DNA of 64,000 nt from Bog-159 sp963756605. Lineage in GTDB: Bacteria > Acidobacteriota > Terriglobia > Bryobacterales > Bryobacteraceae. The notes beneath the pieces were generated by a model. The model was not told the origin of the DNA and made no database searches. It saw only the letters and a program-made list of their open reading frames with translations. The translations under genes and the position numbers were made by a program. Location of the stretch: NCBI GenBank assembly GCA_963756605.1, contig CAVWOT010000019.1:62001-126000 (forward strand), written 5' to 3'. Of the stretch, positions 35,160 through 43,772 are shown one piece after another (the first letter of the stretch is position 1; each line of letters opens with the position of its first letter).

Positions 35160-36041
35160 TTATTTCTTGCGGCCGGCGTGCGCGTGGGCGGGCGTATGGG
35201 TATGCGTGGGAGGCGGCGGCATGAACGGCTTCATCGCCACATCCAGCAGCGACTTCTGCGCGTTGATGAAATTCTCGACGCCGCGGCGCGCAAAATCGCC
35301 CAGGCTGGTGGAGGGCTCGGGAGAAGGCCGTACAATCGCCTCGGCGGTCTTCATGGCGCCCTCAATCTGGCTGGTGGCCAGATCCAGCAGCTTCTTCTGC
35401 GAGTCGACGAATTGGTCCATGCCCTCCTTCGCCAGCTCGGTCAGCTTCACTGGTTTGCCCGTTTTGCGGCCCTTGCCGTTGGTTTCCGGTTGGGTGAGTT
35501 CCGTCACCAGGTTCAGGAACTTCTTTTGGGTGTGGACGAAATTCTCCACGCCCTCGCGGGCCACTTCACCCAGGTTCTTGCCCTCGAAAGGCTTGCCTTC
35601 TTTGAGGGCCGTGACGGCGGCCTGGCTCTGGCTGTTCACCATATCCAGGAATTTTTTCTGCATGTCGACGAAGCTGTTTACGCCTTCGCGGAAAGCATCG
35701 GTCAGGGCGGCCGGCATTCCCGTGAGACCCAGCCCGTCCTTCACGCCGGACTGTACCAGCGCGTTTTGTCCGGCGGCCAGGTCCAGCAGAATTTTTTGCG
35801 CTGCGACAAAATTGGCCATGCTCTGGCCCGCCAGATCGACCATGCCGGTCAGCGGGCGGAGAGGCGAGAAATTAACCCGCTCGCGCACGAACCCTAGCGC
35901 GAGGGAGTTTTGCTGTGCGGTCAGATCCAACAGTATTTTTTGCGTTGCGACGAAACTTTCTATACCCTGCCGGGTCCAGTCCGCCAGCGTGGAAGCCAGC
36001 GCCACCGGAACCGCGGCCATAGACTTTGTGGGATTCTCCAT
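35160..36041 (-). CDS. Phasin-like protein with six helical repeats
   Basis: 293 residues built of six copies of an amphipathic unit around FVxxQKxxLDL: ESFVATQKILLDL, ANFVAAQKILLDL, NSFVDMQKKFLDM, ENFVHTQKKFLNL, DQFVDSQKKLLDL and ENFINAQKSLLDV. It ends in a His/Pro tail (PPPPTHTHTPAHAHA). Phasins coat polyhydroxyalkanoate granules. The divergent phaR gene and a shared palindrome support that role. AAGGAG lies 9 bp before the ATG. Confidence 0.75.
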   Translation of the reverse strand: MENPTKSMAAVPVALASTLADWTRQGIESFVATQKILLDLTAQQNSLALGFVRERVNFSPLRPLTGMVDLAGQSMANFVAAQKILLDLAAGQNALVQSGVKDGLGLTGMPAALTDAFREGVNSFVDMQKKFLDMVNSQSQAAVTALKEGKPFEGKNLGEVAREGVENFVHTQKKFLNLVTELTQPETNGKGRKTGKPVKLTELAKEGMDQFVDSQKKLLDLATSQIEGAMKTAEAIVRPSPEPSTSLGDFARRGVENFINAQKSLLDVAMKPFMPPPPTHTHTPAHAHAGRKK

Positions 36042-36056
36042 GTTATGCTCCTTGGG

Positions 36057-36077
36057 TAATGCTGCAATGCAGCATTA
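36057..36077. promoter_or_regulatory. 21-bp perfect palindrome, putative PhaR operator
   Basis: TAATGCTGCA-A-TGCAGCATTA: two 10-bp arms about a single central base. It starts 8 bp downstream of the phasin -10 box and so covers the expected transcription start. The CTGC/GCAG core matches the TGC-rich sites reported for PhaR in PHA-producing proteobacteria. Confidence 0.7.
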
Positions 36078-36084
36078 CAAGCCG

Positions 36085-36113
36085 AGTATATCGCTTGGGG
36101 AGTCACCTGTCAA
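36085..36113 (-). promoter_or_regulatory. Sigma-70 promoter of the phasin-like gene
   Basis: Minus-strand TTGACA (36113-36108), 17-bp spacer, TATACT (36090-36085). This is the best promoter match in the window, and the palindrome at 36057-36077 follows directly. Confidence 0.75.
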
Positions 36114-36139
36114 GGATTTTCAGATTATATAATCCGATT

Positions 36140-36640
36140 ATGGAAGCGCGCAAGGTGGTGATCAAGAAATACGAGAACCGGCGTCTCTACGACACCGCCG
36201 CCAGCCGTTACGTGAACCTGGACGATGTAGCACGCCTGGTGCGGGACGGCGTGGAAGTGCAAGTGGTGGACGCCAAGTCGGGCGAGGATCTGACGCGCGT
36301 AATTCTGACGCAGGTGATTATGGAGGATGCCAAGGGGCACGAATCCGGCCTCCCCCTGGAGTTGTTGCGCAAGTTGATTGTGGCTTCCGACCACGCCTCG
36401 CACGAGTTTCTCGCCTGGTATCTGAGCACGGTGACGGAAATGTACCAGAAAACGCAGAGCGCCTTGCACACCAATCCCCTGGATGTGATGCGCAATCTGT
36501 TCAGCCCGCAGGCGGCCGCGCCGCCGGCGGTTCCGGCGGAGGAGGTCGCGGCGCTCCGACGGCGCGTCGAGGAATTGGAAGATCGCCTGCAGAGAGCGCC
36601 GGCCCCCAAGAGAAAGCCCACCAAAAAACAGATTTATTGA
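36140..36640 (+). CDS. phaR: PHA synthesis repressor PhaR
   Basis: 166 residues from the ATG at 36140. The N-terminus VIKKYENRRLYDTAASRYVN is the PHB/PHA accumulation regulator DNA-binding domain; the second domain (DLTRVILTQVIMEDAKGHES) senses PHA. The C-terminus is a coiled coil ending in a basic stretch. TATAAT at 36128-36133 lies only 6 bp before the ATG and there is no ribosome-binding site, so the mRNA may be leaderless. PhaR represses phasin genes until PHA granules titrate it. Confidence 0.9.
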   Translation: MEARKVVIKKYENRRLYDTAASRYVNLDDVARLVRDGVEVQVVDAKSGEDLTRVILTQVIMEDAKGHESGLPLELLRKLIVASDHASHEFLAWYLSTVTEMYQKTQSALHTNPLDVMRNLFSPQAAAPPAVPAEEVAALRRRVEELEDRLQRAPAPKRKPTKKQIY

Positions 36641-37203
36641 ATTTCGCATAATATCGCGACACTTTTTGCGGGAAGATGGGTCGAACCCTGCCGGAAGATG
36701 GGTCGCACCCTGTACGGGGAGTCCCGCTGGAGCACACTGCGATTTCGCGGCGCTACAAAAGCGCCGCTTAGAGGCACTCCGCCTTCTGAAAAAGGGCTAA
36801 TCTGTACCGATCCGACGTCGCGCGCCGCGTGCGCGTATGCCGCCAGACGGTGAGTCGCTGGGCGGACGAGTGCCAGAATATCTCCGTCTTCCCAAAGGTA
36901 AAGCGCTAAACGGTTTCAGCCACTATTACAAAAGGCACGGAAATTCCACGCTTTTTGCGGTGCTTGATTTTCTCACAGTCCACGCGCAGGCGGGAGACTA
37001 CCACGTATAGCACCCAACGTCTTTATCTAATTAGGCCTTTGGCGCTTACTGCGTGATCCTCTTGCCGAAACTCCTGCCATGCACTCCGCGCTGGTCCTGC
37101 GAAAGGATTTCCCATTTTTGAAGCCCACCTTCAGACTCTCAAGCCACGCGGCGAATTCGGTTCGACCCCCAAGCTTGAATACTTTGATACAATACCCTTC
37201 TCC
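36641..37203. other. Intergenic region without a recognised gene
   Basis: It contains a direct repeat of GGAAGATGGGTCGMACCCTG (about 36671-36711) and a hairpin GCGGCGCT-ACAAA-AGCGCCGC (36747-36767) that could terminate phaR. A 62-codon frame on the minus strand (37027-37215) has no support. Confidence 0.4.
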
Positions 37204-37770
37204 GTGGCACCCCAACTGAGTCCGGAAACCGTTGGGTCATTAATGGCGGCGTTTCGCACTGGCGACGCCAACGCAGGAGCCCGTTTGGTGGAGATGTTCC
37301 ATCCGGAACTGAAGCGGCTCGCGGCGGGTCACCTGAGAAGAGAGCGCGAAGGACATAGCTGGCAGCCCACTCTCCTCGTCAACGAGTTGTACCTGCAGCT
37401 AATCAGAATCAAAGCCCTTCAGCCCAATGAGACCGATCGCCGCGACGACAAAGCCGCATTCTTCGCACTGGCTGGACAAATCATGAAGAGGCTGCTCATT
37501 CATCACGCCAGGCCTCTTTCGGCTCAGGCTCAAAAAGTTCCGTTGTGGGAAGACCTGAGCACTCAACCGGATACCAGCCTCGCCGAGGTGGAGCAGTTGC
37601 TGGCACGACTATCAGCGATCAAACCCGAGGTACGCCGTGTGGTGGAAATGAAGGTTTTCGAAGGGCGAACGGCGGAGGAGATTGCAGATGAGCTAGGTTG
37701 CGCCGCCATCACCGTGAACCGGTATTGGCAATTCGCGCGACAGTGGCTCCGTAAGACGTGGGCCGGTTAA
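37204..37770 (+). CDS. ECF sigma factor, TIGR02999-like
   Basis: 188 residues from a GTG start. Region 2 includes HLRREREGHSWQPTLLVNELYLQL and AAFFALAGQIMKRLLIHHAR; region 4 has VVEMKVFEGRTAEEIADELG and ITVNRYWQFARQWL. The HSWQPT.LVNE block is typical of a sigma-factor subfamily abundant in Solibacter and Planctomycetes that pairs with membrane Ser/Thr kinases rather than an anti-sigma gene. A kinase of that type is encoded at 39767. Confidence 0.88.
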   Translation: MAPQLSPETVGSLMAAFRTGDANAGARLVEMFHPELKRLAAGHLRREREGHSWQPTLLVNELYLQLIRIKALQPNETDRRDDKAAFFALAGQIMKRLLIHHARPLSAQAQKVPLWEDLSTQPDTSLAEVEQLLARLSAIKPEVRRVVEMKVFEGRTAEEIADELGCAAITVNRYWQFARQWLRKTWAG

Positions 37771-37782
37771 GAACAAACCAGA

Positions 37783-37812
37783 AGGCAGCCGGATAGCTGG
37801 GTCCGGCTGCCT
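37783..37812. terminator. Bidirectional terminator-like hairpin
   Basis: AGGCAGCCGGA (37783-37793) pairs perfectly with TCCGGCTGCCT (37802-37812). It lies between the stops of two convergent genes (sigma factor and collagen-like protein). No strong U-run follows. Confidence 0.6.
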
Positions 37813-37822
37813 GTGTAGTTAC

Positions 37823-39016
37823 TCAATACACCGCAATTGCGCCGATGTATTGCGAAGGATTGGGATTCCCGTTCGGAAGTCCGTTGCCGCTCAAGCAATT
37901 CAGGGCCTGAGTCATATCGATGGCGATGTAGTAGATGCCGGGTGTCGAAGGGGCCGTCAGAGTAACTACTTCATTTCCATTGAAGGAGTTTTGTGCATAG
38001 TAGAACTGACACGAGTAAGGCGTGCCCGGAGCTGTGCTGGTGACGGACTCGTTGGACAGACCCACATAGTATTGAGTGAGATCGCCGCCGGTGTTCGCGA
38101 CCGCCGCGTCGAACGAGACCGAGAAGGGAGCTCCGGGACTTACGTGAGCCTGGCTCGAATTACTTCCGTTCGTGTTGACAGCGACGACGCACTCGCCTCT
38201 AAAGCACGCGCCGAAGGCCAGCGCGGCGGGACCTTGGGGACCCTGCGGACCGGCGGGGCCTGCGCTACCGGCAGGACCCTGAGCCCCGGCCGGGCCAACG
38301 GGACCTTCAGAACCAGTCGCACCGGCCGGACCTGCGGGGCCGACGGGACCTACGGCACCAGTCGGACCAGCGGGGCCTGCAGGACCAGCCGGACCTGCCG
38401 GACCGATTGCACCAGCGGGACCTATTGCACCGGCGGGACCAGCCGGGCCTATTGCACCAGCGGGACCGATTGCACCAGTTGCACCGGCGGGACCAGCCGG
38501 GCCTATTGCACCAGCGGGACCGATTGCACCAGTTGCACCGGCGGGACCTGCGGGACCCTGCGGACCGGCCGCACCTGCCGCACCATTGGCACCGGCAGGA
38601 CCTGCCGGACCTTGAGCTCCAGCCGGACCTGCCGGCCCCTGCGGGCCTGCCGCGCCGACTGCGACCGTCATGTTAGCGCTGTCGATATCTCCAAGAATGT
38701 TTTTGTAGGAGACGAATAACTGGTAAGACCCCGGACTGAAGGGTGTGGGGAAGGTTGCCGTGATTGTGGTGGGAGTAACCGTGACGTTTGAGCCCGAAAC
38801 GGTTTGCGCCCCGAGCGTCACGGATGAGACTCCGGAGCCGCCGATGCCGTTCAGACTAGTCCCATTTACCGTCAGCACACTGCCACTGACGGATGCACTG
38901 GTCAGCACCGGGATTACTGTCTGTGCCGAGGCCGACAGCGCGCACGCCAAGAACGCGAGGGCCGTTAAGGACGGCGCCCATCTCCTGATTGTTTTGAGGT
39001 TCATCCTGCTTTTCAT
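37823..39016 (-). CDS. Secreted collagen-like protein
   Basis: 397 residues: signal peptide (1-32), an IPT/TIG-like beta domain (34-118), about 47 uninterrupted Gly-X-Y triplets (121-263) and a C-terminal globular beta domain (264-397) with paired cysteines. The triplets are mostly GPAG and GAIGPAG. At DNA level a block around 38451-38550 is duplicated almost exactly, showing that the repeat tract changes length by slippage. Expected to form a trimeric surface or extracellular fibre. AGGAG lies 9 bp before the ATG. Confidence 0.85.
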   Translation of the reverse strand: MKSRMNLKTIRRWAPSLTALAFLACALSASAQTVIPVLTSASVSGSVLTVNGTSLNGIGGSGVSSVTLGAQTVSGSNVTVTPTTITATFPTPFSPGSYQLFVSYKNILGDIDSANMTVAVGAAGPQGPAGPAGAQGPAGPAGANGAAGAAGPQGPAGPAGATGAIGPAGAIGPAGPAGATGAIGPAGAIGPAGPAGAIGPAGAIGPAGPAGPAGPAGPTGAVGPVGPAGPAGATGSEGPVGPAGAQGPAGSAGPAGPQGPQGPAALAFGACFRGECVVAVNTNGSNSSQAHVSPGAPFSVSFDAAVANTGGDLTQYYVGLSNESVTSTAPGTPYSCQFYYAQNSFNGNEVVTLTAPSTPGIYYIAIDMTQALNCLSGNGLPNGNPNPSQYIGAIAVY

Positions 39017-39074
39017 TTGAAATTTCTCCTGATTTGTTTTTGAATTTTTGCTTTGTTGAGAATGTTGCGAGCCC

Positions 39075-39563
39075 TTATTCGGAAAGGGTTACGCGTTTGC
39101 CCACAGTGGTAAACGGGACCGTCTGGGTTGGTTCGCCGCTGGTCGAGTAGAAAACCACAACACCGGTTGTTTGAAAGCCGTTGGCGTCGTGCATGGTAAG
39201 AGTCCCGGTCGTCACAGCCGTTCCTGCCGGAACACCGGCGGTACCTGCAAGCGAAAGGAACTTCACGGACTTGAACTGAACCGTTCCGCGACTCAGGTTC
39301 ATCCAAACGCCATGTCCGGGGCTAGCGAGGTCCGGGGGCATGACATCTGATTGAGTTGTATCGGTGAGGGTTCCGTCTACATTAAACGTGACGAGACCTT
39401 GAAATGGGGGTTGGCCTTCGAGAGTGATCGTTTGCATCCATGTGCCGGTTATGGTGACGATTGCGCCCGATTGTTGACCCTGAAGCGCCGACAGCATCAG
39501 GCCGCTGGCGATCAGACCAACGATGGCGATCGATGACAGAGCAAGTCTTTGAAAAGTTTTCAT
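39075..39563 (-). CDS. Secreted protein of unknown function
   Basis: 162 residues with a signal peptide or membrane anchor (LALSSIAIVGLIASGLML) followed by a beta-rich domain beginning GTWMQTITLEGQPPFQGLVTFN, which reads like a small lipocalin-type or jelly-roll barrel. It precedes the collagen-like gene in the same direction with a 58-bp gap, so the two may be co-transcribed. I cannot name the family. Confidence 0.65.
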   Translation of the reverse strand: MKTFQRLALSSIAIVGLIASGLMLSALQGQQSGAIVTITGTWMQTITLEGQPPFQGLVTFNVDGTLTDTTQSDVMPPDLASPGHGVWMNLSRGTVQFKSVKFLSLAGTAGVPAGTAVTTGTLTMHDANGFQTTGVVVFYSTSGEPTQTVPFTTVGKRVTLSE

Positions 39564-39766
39564 CGTTTCCTTCAGTTTTGTGGATTGAGAGCCGGTCGAA
39601 GAACCGCGGTTTGTTTCCCCGCCTCGAAATATATGGGGCGACCAGCAGCGCAGAATTGATCAGCTAGCGACGCTTTTTTTTCTTAAAAAACGTAAAGGGA
39701 GCCGGTCTGCTAGAATCGCTTCACGCGTGGTTTGCGTTTTCCTCGCGACACGGAACCGAGCTGTCG

Positions 39767-42586
39767 ATGCATCTTACCGATGACGATTGGCGGAACATCC
39801 TGGAACTTTCCGCGGTGGCCGCCTCGGTTCCCGCAAACGAGCGGCTCGGATATCTGCAGTCGGTCGCTTCCAACCCGGATGTGATTCACGAAGTTTTAAC
39901 CCTGCTTAATGAATTGCAATCGCCCTATACGGAGGAAAGCCGCATTGGTTCCAAGATCGGCCGTTTCATCGTGACGGAACACATCGGCAGCGGAGGGATG
40001 GGGGATGTTTATGCGGCGCGCGATACGGAGCTCGACCGAATCGTGGCACTGAAATTCCTTAATGAAGAGGCGCAGGCGTTTCGCGGCGCGGTAGACCGAT
40101 TTGTGCGTGAGGCGCGCACGGCGTCGGCTCTGAATCATCCGAATATCGTGACAATTCACGAGGTGATTCGTTCGGATTGGATGGTCGCCATCGTAATGGA
40201 GCTCATCGAAGGCATCCCGCTGCGCCAGCTTTGCCGTGCCTCGATGACTGAGGACCGGGTGGTGACAATCAGTCTGCAGATCGCACGCGCGTTGGCCGTG
40301 GCACACGCCGCGGGCGTCGTGCACCGCGACATCAAACCCGAGAACGTGATCGTGCGGAGCGACGGGAGCGTCAAAGTGCTGGATTTCGGTCTGGCTCGAT
40401 GGGTGGCCCCGCAAGGAGGGTCAGAGAGTTGGGTGTCCGGCACAGGTCTGGTCACGGGGACATGGCGTTATATGTCTCCGGAACAGGTGAAAGGACAAAA
40501 AGTGACCGGTGCAGCCGATGTTTTCGCGCTGGGACTGGTGGTATACGAATTGTGTGCGGGCCGGCATGCGTTTCCGGCGGAATCGGCTTTCGAAACATTG
40601 CAGGCGATCATATCCAACGAGCCGGATCCGCCGTCCAAATGGAATCCGGCTATCAGCCGGGAACTGGATGCACTTGTTCAGGCGATGCTTTCGAAAGACC
40701 CTGCAGAGCGCCCTTCCGCGCAGTTGGTGGCCGAGAAGCTGGGCGATCCGCGGCGAACACCGGTGCGGGCCGCTGCCGCGACGGATGCGTCAAATCGGAA
40801 GCGCGCATGGCGAGCCACAGTTCTGCTCGCGGCCGCTGTGTTTCTGGCTGTTGCTATGTGGTTCTGGGAACGCCGCCAGCGGGCCGGCCCCCAGATCGAC
40901 TTTTATCAGGTGACCACGCTAGTCTCGGAGAACCGGGCAACTGCTGCCGCAATTTCGCCGGACGGGAACCGATCGATATACGCCAACGCGGATGGTCTTT
41001 TCCTACGCACCATGAATACGGGCGAGACCAGCGCCCTGCGGTGCCCAGCGGATCTCATTATCAATCAACTGGCGTGGTTCGCGGACGGAAGCAAAGTGGT
41101 GGCAAGCGGCTTTTCCCCAAGTACCAATGCCTTTTCCGTCTGGTCAGTTTCCCTGGCGGGCGGAGCTCCGCGCTTGCTACGCTCACAAGCTCAGGAAGGC
41201 ATTCCTTCTCCGGACGGCACGCGATTGGCGTTCACCGGACCGTGGCAGTCCACCGTCTGGGTGATGGGCATTGACGGAGAGGAGCCGCGGCAGGTTATCG
41301 CCGGAGCGCCGGAGGATAGCTTTCCTCTCGTTTTCTGGTCGGCTGACAGCCTCCGCGTGAACTTTCAGCGGCGGCACTTTTCAGGTAAACAGGATCTCGG
41401 CTTCGTAATGCTCGATCGATTTTACGAACGCAGCTACGAATCGGCGAATGTGCAAACGGGGCAAGTGACCGCCAAGGTCTCGAATCTCTGGATGAATTCA
41501 GCGACTGCTCTGCCGGACGGCCGGCTGCTTTTCCTGCGATATAATCCGCCGGGTACGGATTGCTCCAATGAATTGTGGGAAGTGAAAACGGATACGAACA
41601 CAGGCGCGTTCGTCACGGCGCCCCGCCGGATTGCGAATCCCATCGGCGAATGCGGTGACCGCATCTTCGGCATGACGACCACGGCGGATGGCAGGAGAAC
41701 GCTGGTCCTCAGACGCTCAACCGAGCAATCGGTATTCGTAGGGGATTTCTTGCCTTCACCGCCGCGCATCAACAACGTCCGGCGCCTCACGCTCGATGAG
41801 CGATCGAATTATCCGCATGCATGGTCTGCCGACAGCCAGGAGGTAATCTTTGAGTCTGACCGTAATGGCGGTTACGAGCTTTTCAAGCAAGGACTGGACC
41901 AGCGAACACCCGCCGTGATAGCGGCCAATCCGAAGCGTTGGGAAGTGATGCCTCAGCTCTCTCCGGATGGGCATTTCGTTTTGTATGCCGAAGGGAGAGA
42001 GGCGGAGAACCCCCGCCCATTTACACTGATGCGCGTACCGGTAGATGGTGGACCGGCAGAAGAAGTCCCAATTGGCGGACCGCTGGACGAATTTCGCTGC
42101 GGCTTTGGATCAGGCCGGCGGTGCGTTCTCAGAACGACTGCCGGCCACGAGTATTTCGCATTTCACGAACTGGATGCAATTCGAGGGAAGGGCCGCGAAC
42201 TGTGGCGGACTCCCTGGACACCATCCGTGGTTGGCGACTGGAACCTCTCACCTGACGGATCGGTGGTCGCGATACCGCTTCACGACGGCCGGTCGGCGCG
42301 CGTCCGCTTAATTTTTTTGGATCGGGACACGCAAGGCAAAGAAGGCGAACTGGTTTTGAAAGGCATGACCGACATTTCGGGAGTTTCATGGGCAGCAAGC
42401 GGTCAGAGCTTATTTGTCACTGTGATCAACCCTTTGGGCAACCGGGTGTTGTCTGTTGGTCTGGATGGCCGCTGGCGTCCAATTGAAGGTGTTCAAGGTT
42501 TGATCGTACCCGCGCCGGACGGCCGCCATGTAGCTTTCCTCAATCCCATCACGGCGATAAACGCATGGGTTATCCAACGACGATAG
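39767..42586 (+). CDS. Membrane Ser/Thr kinase with WD40-like/TolB-type sensor domain
   Basis: 939 residues. Kinase domain 65-330 with IGSGGMGDVYAARD, K96, HRDIKPEN (186-193) and DFG (206-208), a complete RD kinase. A membrane helix at 349-367 is followed by about 570 residues of PD40/TolB-like beta-propeller repeats (AISPDGNRS, PSPDGTRLAF, YPHAWSADSQEVIFESDRNG, QLSPDGHFVLY). The N-terminal 60 residues form a small helical extension common in this family. The nearby TIGR02999-like sigma factor is a likely partner. Confidence 0.9.
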   Translation: MHLTDDDWRNILELSAVAASVPANERLGYLQSVASNPDVIHEVLTLLNELQSPYTEESRIGSKIGRFIVTEHIGSGGMGDVYAARDTELDRIVALKFLNEEAQAFRGAVDRFVREARTASALNHPNIVTIHEVIRSDWMVAIVMELIEGIPLRQLCRASMTEDRVVTISLQIARALAVAHAAGVVHRDIKPENVIVRSDGSVKVLDFGLARWVAPQGGSESWVSGTGLVTGTWRYMSPEQVKGQKVTGAADVFALGLVVYELCAGRHAFPAESAFETLQAIISNEPDPPSKWNPAISRELDALVQAMLSKDPAERPSAQLVAEKLGDPRRTPVRAAAATDASNRKRAWRATVLLAAAVFLAVAMWFWERRQRAGPQIDFYQVTTLVSENRATAAAISPDGNRSIYANADGLFLRTMNTGETSALRCPADLIINQLAWFADGSKVVASGFSPSTNAFSVWSVSLAGGAPRLLRSQAQEGIPSPDGTRLAFTGPWQSTVWVMGIDGEEPRQVIAGAPEDSFPLVFWSADSLRVNFQRRHFSGKQDLGFVMLDRFYERSYESANVQTGQVTAKVSNLWMNSATALPDGRLLFLRYNPPGTDCSNELWEVKTDTNTGAFVTAPRRIANPIGECGDRIFGMTTTADGRRTLVLRRSTEQSVFVGDFLPSPPRINNVRRLTLDERSNYPHAWSADSQEVIFESDRNGGYELFKQGLDQRTPAVIAANPKRWEVMPQLSPDGHFVLYAEGREAENPRPFTLMRVPVDGGPAEEVPIGGPLDEFRCGFGSGRRCVLRTTAGHEYFAFHELDAIRGKGRELWRTPWTPSVVGDWNLSPDGSVVAIPLHDGRSARVRLIFLDRDTQGKEGELVLKGMTDISGVSWAASGQSLFVTVINPLGNRVLSVGLDGRWRPIEGVQGLIVPAPDGRHVAFLNPITAINAWVIQRR

Positions 42587-42601
42587 TTGATCGCCCCACC
42601 G

Positions 42602-42841
42602 TCAAGGTTGAATGGGTGCATGCTGTCGGCGCGCCCGGGAAATCACAGGCCACCCGTCCGAAAGTTCTCCCGAACTGGCAGCGTAGATGTCGGTGGAAAT
42701 CGTGTCGGGCGGAATACCGGCGTCCAGGGCAGTTCGCGCGTTGCCGAAATTGAAGCATCCGGCGCCGTGTCCAGCATCGAAAGAGACTCCCCGCGCACGC
42801 GCTTCCCGGACGCCCGGCGTCAGCCTTCCTGTTAAAGAGTT
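42602..42841 (-). pseudogene. Fragment of an amidohydrolase (dihydroorotase-like)
   Basis: The minus-strand frame reads VREARARGVSFDAGHGAGCF, then GIPPDTISTDIYAAS, matching the GVxFDxGHGxGxF and PDTISTDIH blocks of the metal-dependent amidohydrolase family that includes D-amino-acid deacetylases. It ends in unrelated sequence and a stop, and has no start. About 300 residues are missing. Confidence 0.6.
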
Positions 42842-42889
42842 GACAGGATGCCCTGGAACCTGAAAGATTAACGGATAAGGGGATGCGTT

Positions 42890-43330
42890 ATGGAAACCGT
42901 CGGTTCAATGCTCCGGCACAAGGGATCCGAGATTTTTTGGCTCTCACCCGAGGCCACTGTATACGAAGCTGTCGCCATGATGGCCGATAAGGGCGTGGGT
43001 GCTTTATTGGTTCTTTCGGGCGGCAAATTAACGGGTATCGTCTCTGAGAGGGACTACGCCCGCAAGGTGATCTTGAAGGGGAAGCACTCTCACGAGATGC
43101 AGGTGAAAGAGATCATGACCAGCCCCGTGTTCACCGTGTCGCCCGAACACTCGGTGGAGGATTGTATGCGCATCATCACGGCGCACCGCATCCGTCACTT
43201 GCCGGTGATGGAGGGGGAGGGACTGGTGGGTATGATTTCGATCGGCGATGTGGTGCGGTCGATCATATCGGCGCAAGCCCACGCGATCGACCAGTTGAGC
43301 GGGTACATCGAGGGGCGGTACCCGGCTTAG
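42890..43330 (+). CDS. CBS-pair protein
   Basis: 146 residues made of two CBS domains: 8-65 (VYEAVAMMADKGVGALLVL, LTGIVSERDYARKV) and 75-130 (VKEIMTSPVFTVSPEHSVED, RIRHLPVMEGEGLVGMISIG). Stand-alone CBS pairs bind adenine nucleotides and regulate partners. AAGGGG lies upstream of the ATG. The stop codon TAG is the first element of a family B repeat unit. Confidence 0.9.
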   Translation: METVGSMLRHKGSEIFWLSPEATVYEAVAMMADKGVGALLVLSGGKLTGIVSERDYARKVILKGKHSHEMQVKEIMTSPVFTVSPEHSVEDCMRIITAHRIRHLPVMEGEGLVGMISIGDVVRSIISAQAHAIDQLSGYIEGRYPA

Positions 43331-43672
43331 GCGAGCTTCGCTCGCCGTGGCTTGTGGTCAGTGGCTGGTGGGTGGTGGCTTTGCCAGAACCTAGCACCCA
43401 GAACCCAGGACCCGGCCCCAGCCGCGGCCGGAAGGCCGCCAGCCCACGGCTTAGGCGAGCTTCGCTCGCCGTGGCTTGTGGTCAGTGTCTGGTGGCTGGT
43501 GGCTTTGCCAGCGCCCAGGACCCGGCACCCAGCCGCGGCCGGAAGGCCGCCAGCCCACGGCTTAGGCGAGCTTCGCTCGCCGTGGCTTGTGGTCAGTGGC
43601 TAGTGGCTGGTGGCTTTGCCAGCACCCAGCACCCAGGACCCGGCACCCAGCCGCGGCCGGAAGGCCGCCAGC
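43324..43672. repeat. Three-unit tandem repeat array, family B
   Basis: Units begin at 43324, 43448 and 43559 (periods 124 and 111 bp). Each has GGCGAGC-TTC-GCTCGCC, GTGGCTTGTGGTCAGTG, GGTGGCTGGTGGCTTTGCCA, a run of CCCAGCACCCAGGACCCGG type, and the hairpin GCGGCC-GGAA-GGCCGC. Units differ mainly in the number of ACCCAG-type steps. Not a CRISPR: unit parts are not separated by unique spacers of constant length. Confidence 0.85.
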
Positions 43673-43711
43673 CCCGTGAACGCTGCGCCCAGTGTGCCTC
43701 CTCCGCCCAGC

Positions 43712-43741
43712 TTGACGAGTGCTAAAATGAAGCCGTACAAT
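43712..43741 (+). promoter_or_regulatory. Candidate promoter of the GWxTD gene
   Basis: TTGACG (43712-43717), 18 bp, TACAAT (43736-43741), 31 bp before the ATG at 43773. Confidence 0.5.
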
Positions 43742-43772
43742 TGTCTCACGTATAAAGGCCCTGTTCCGGGAA

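Noticed and set aside
37027..37215. 62-codon minus-strand gene
   Set aside because: It overlaps the sigma factor start, lacks a ribosome-binding site and has no family features.
43324..43672. Possible CRISPR array
   Set aside because: Units are 111-124 bp and similar over their whole length; there are no short identical repeats with unique spacers, and no cas genes.
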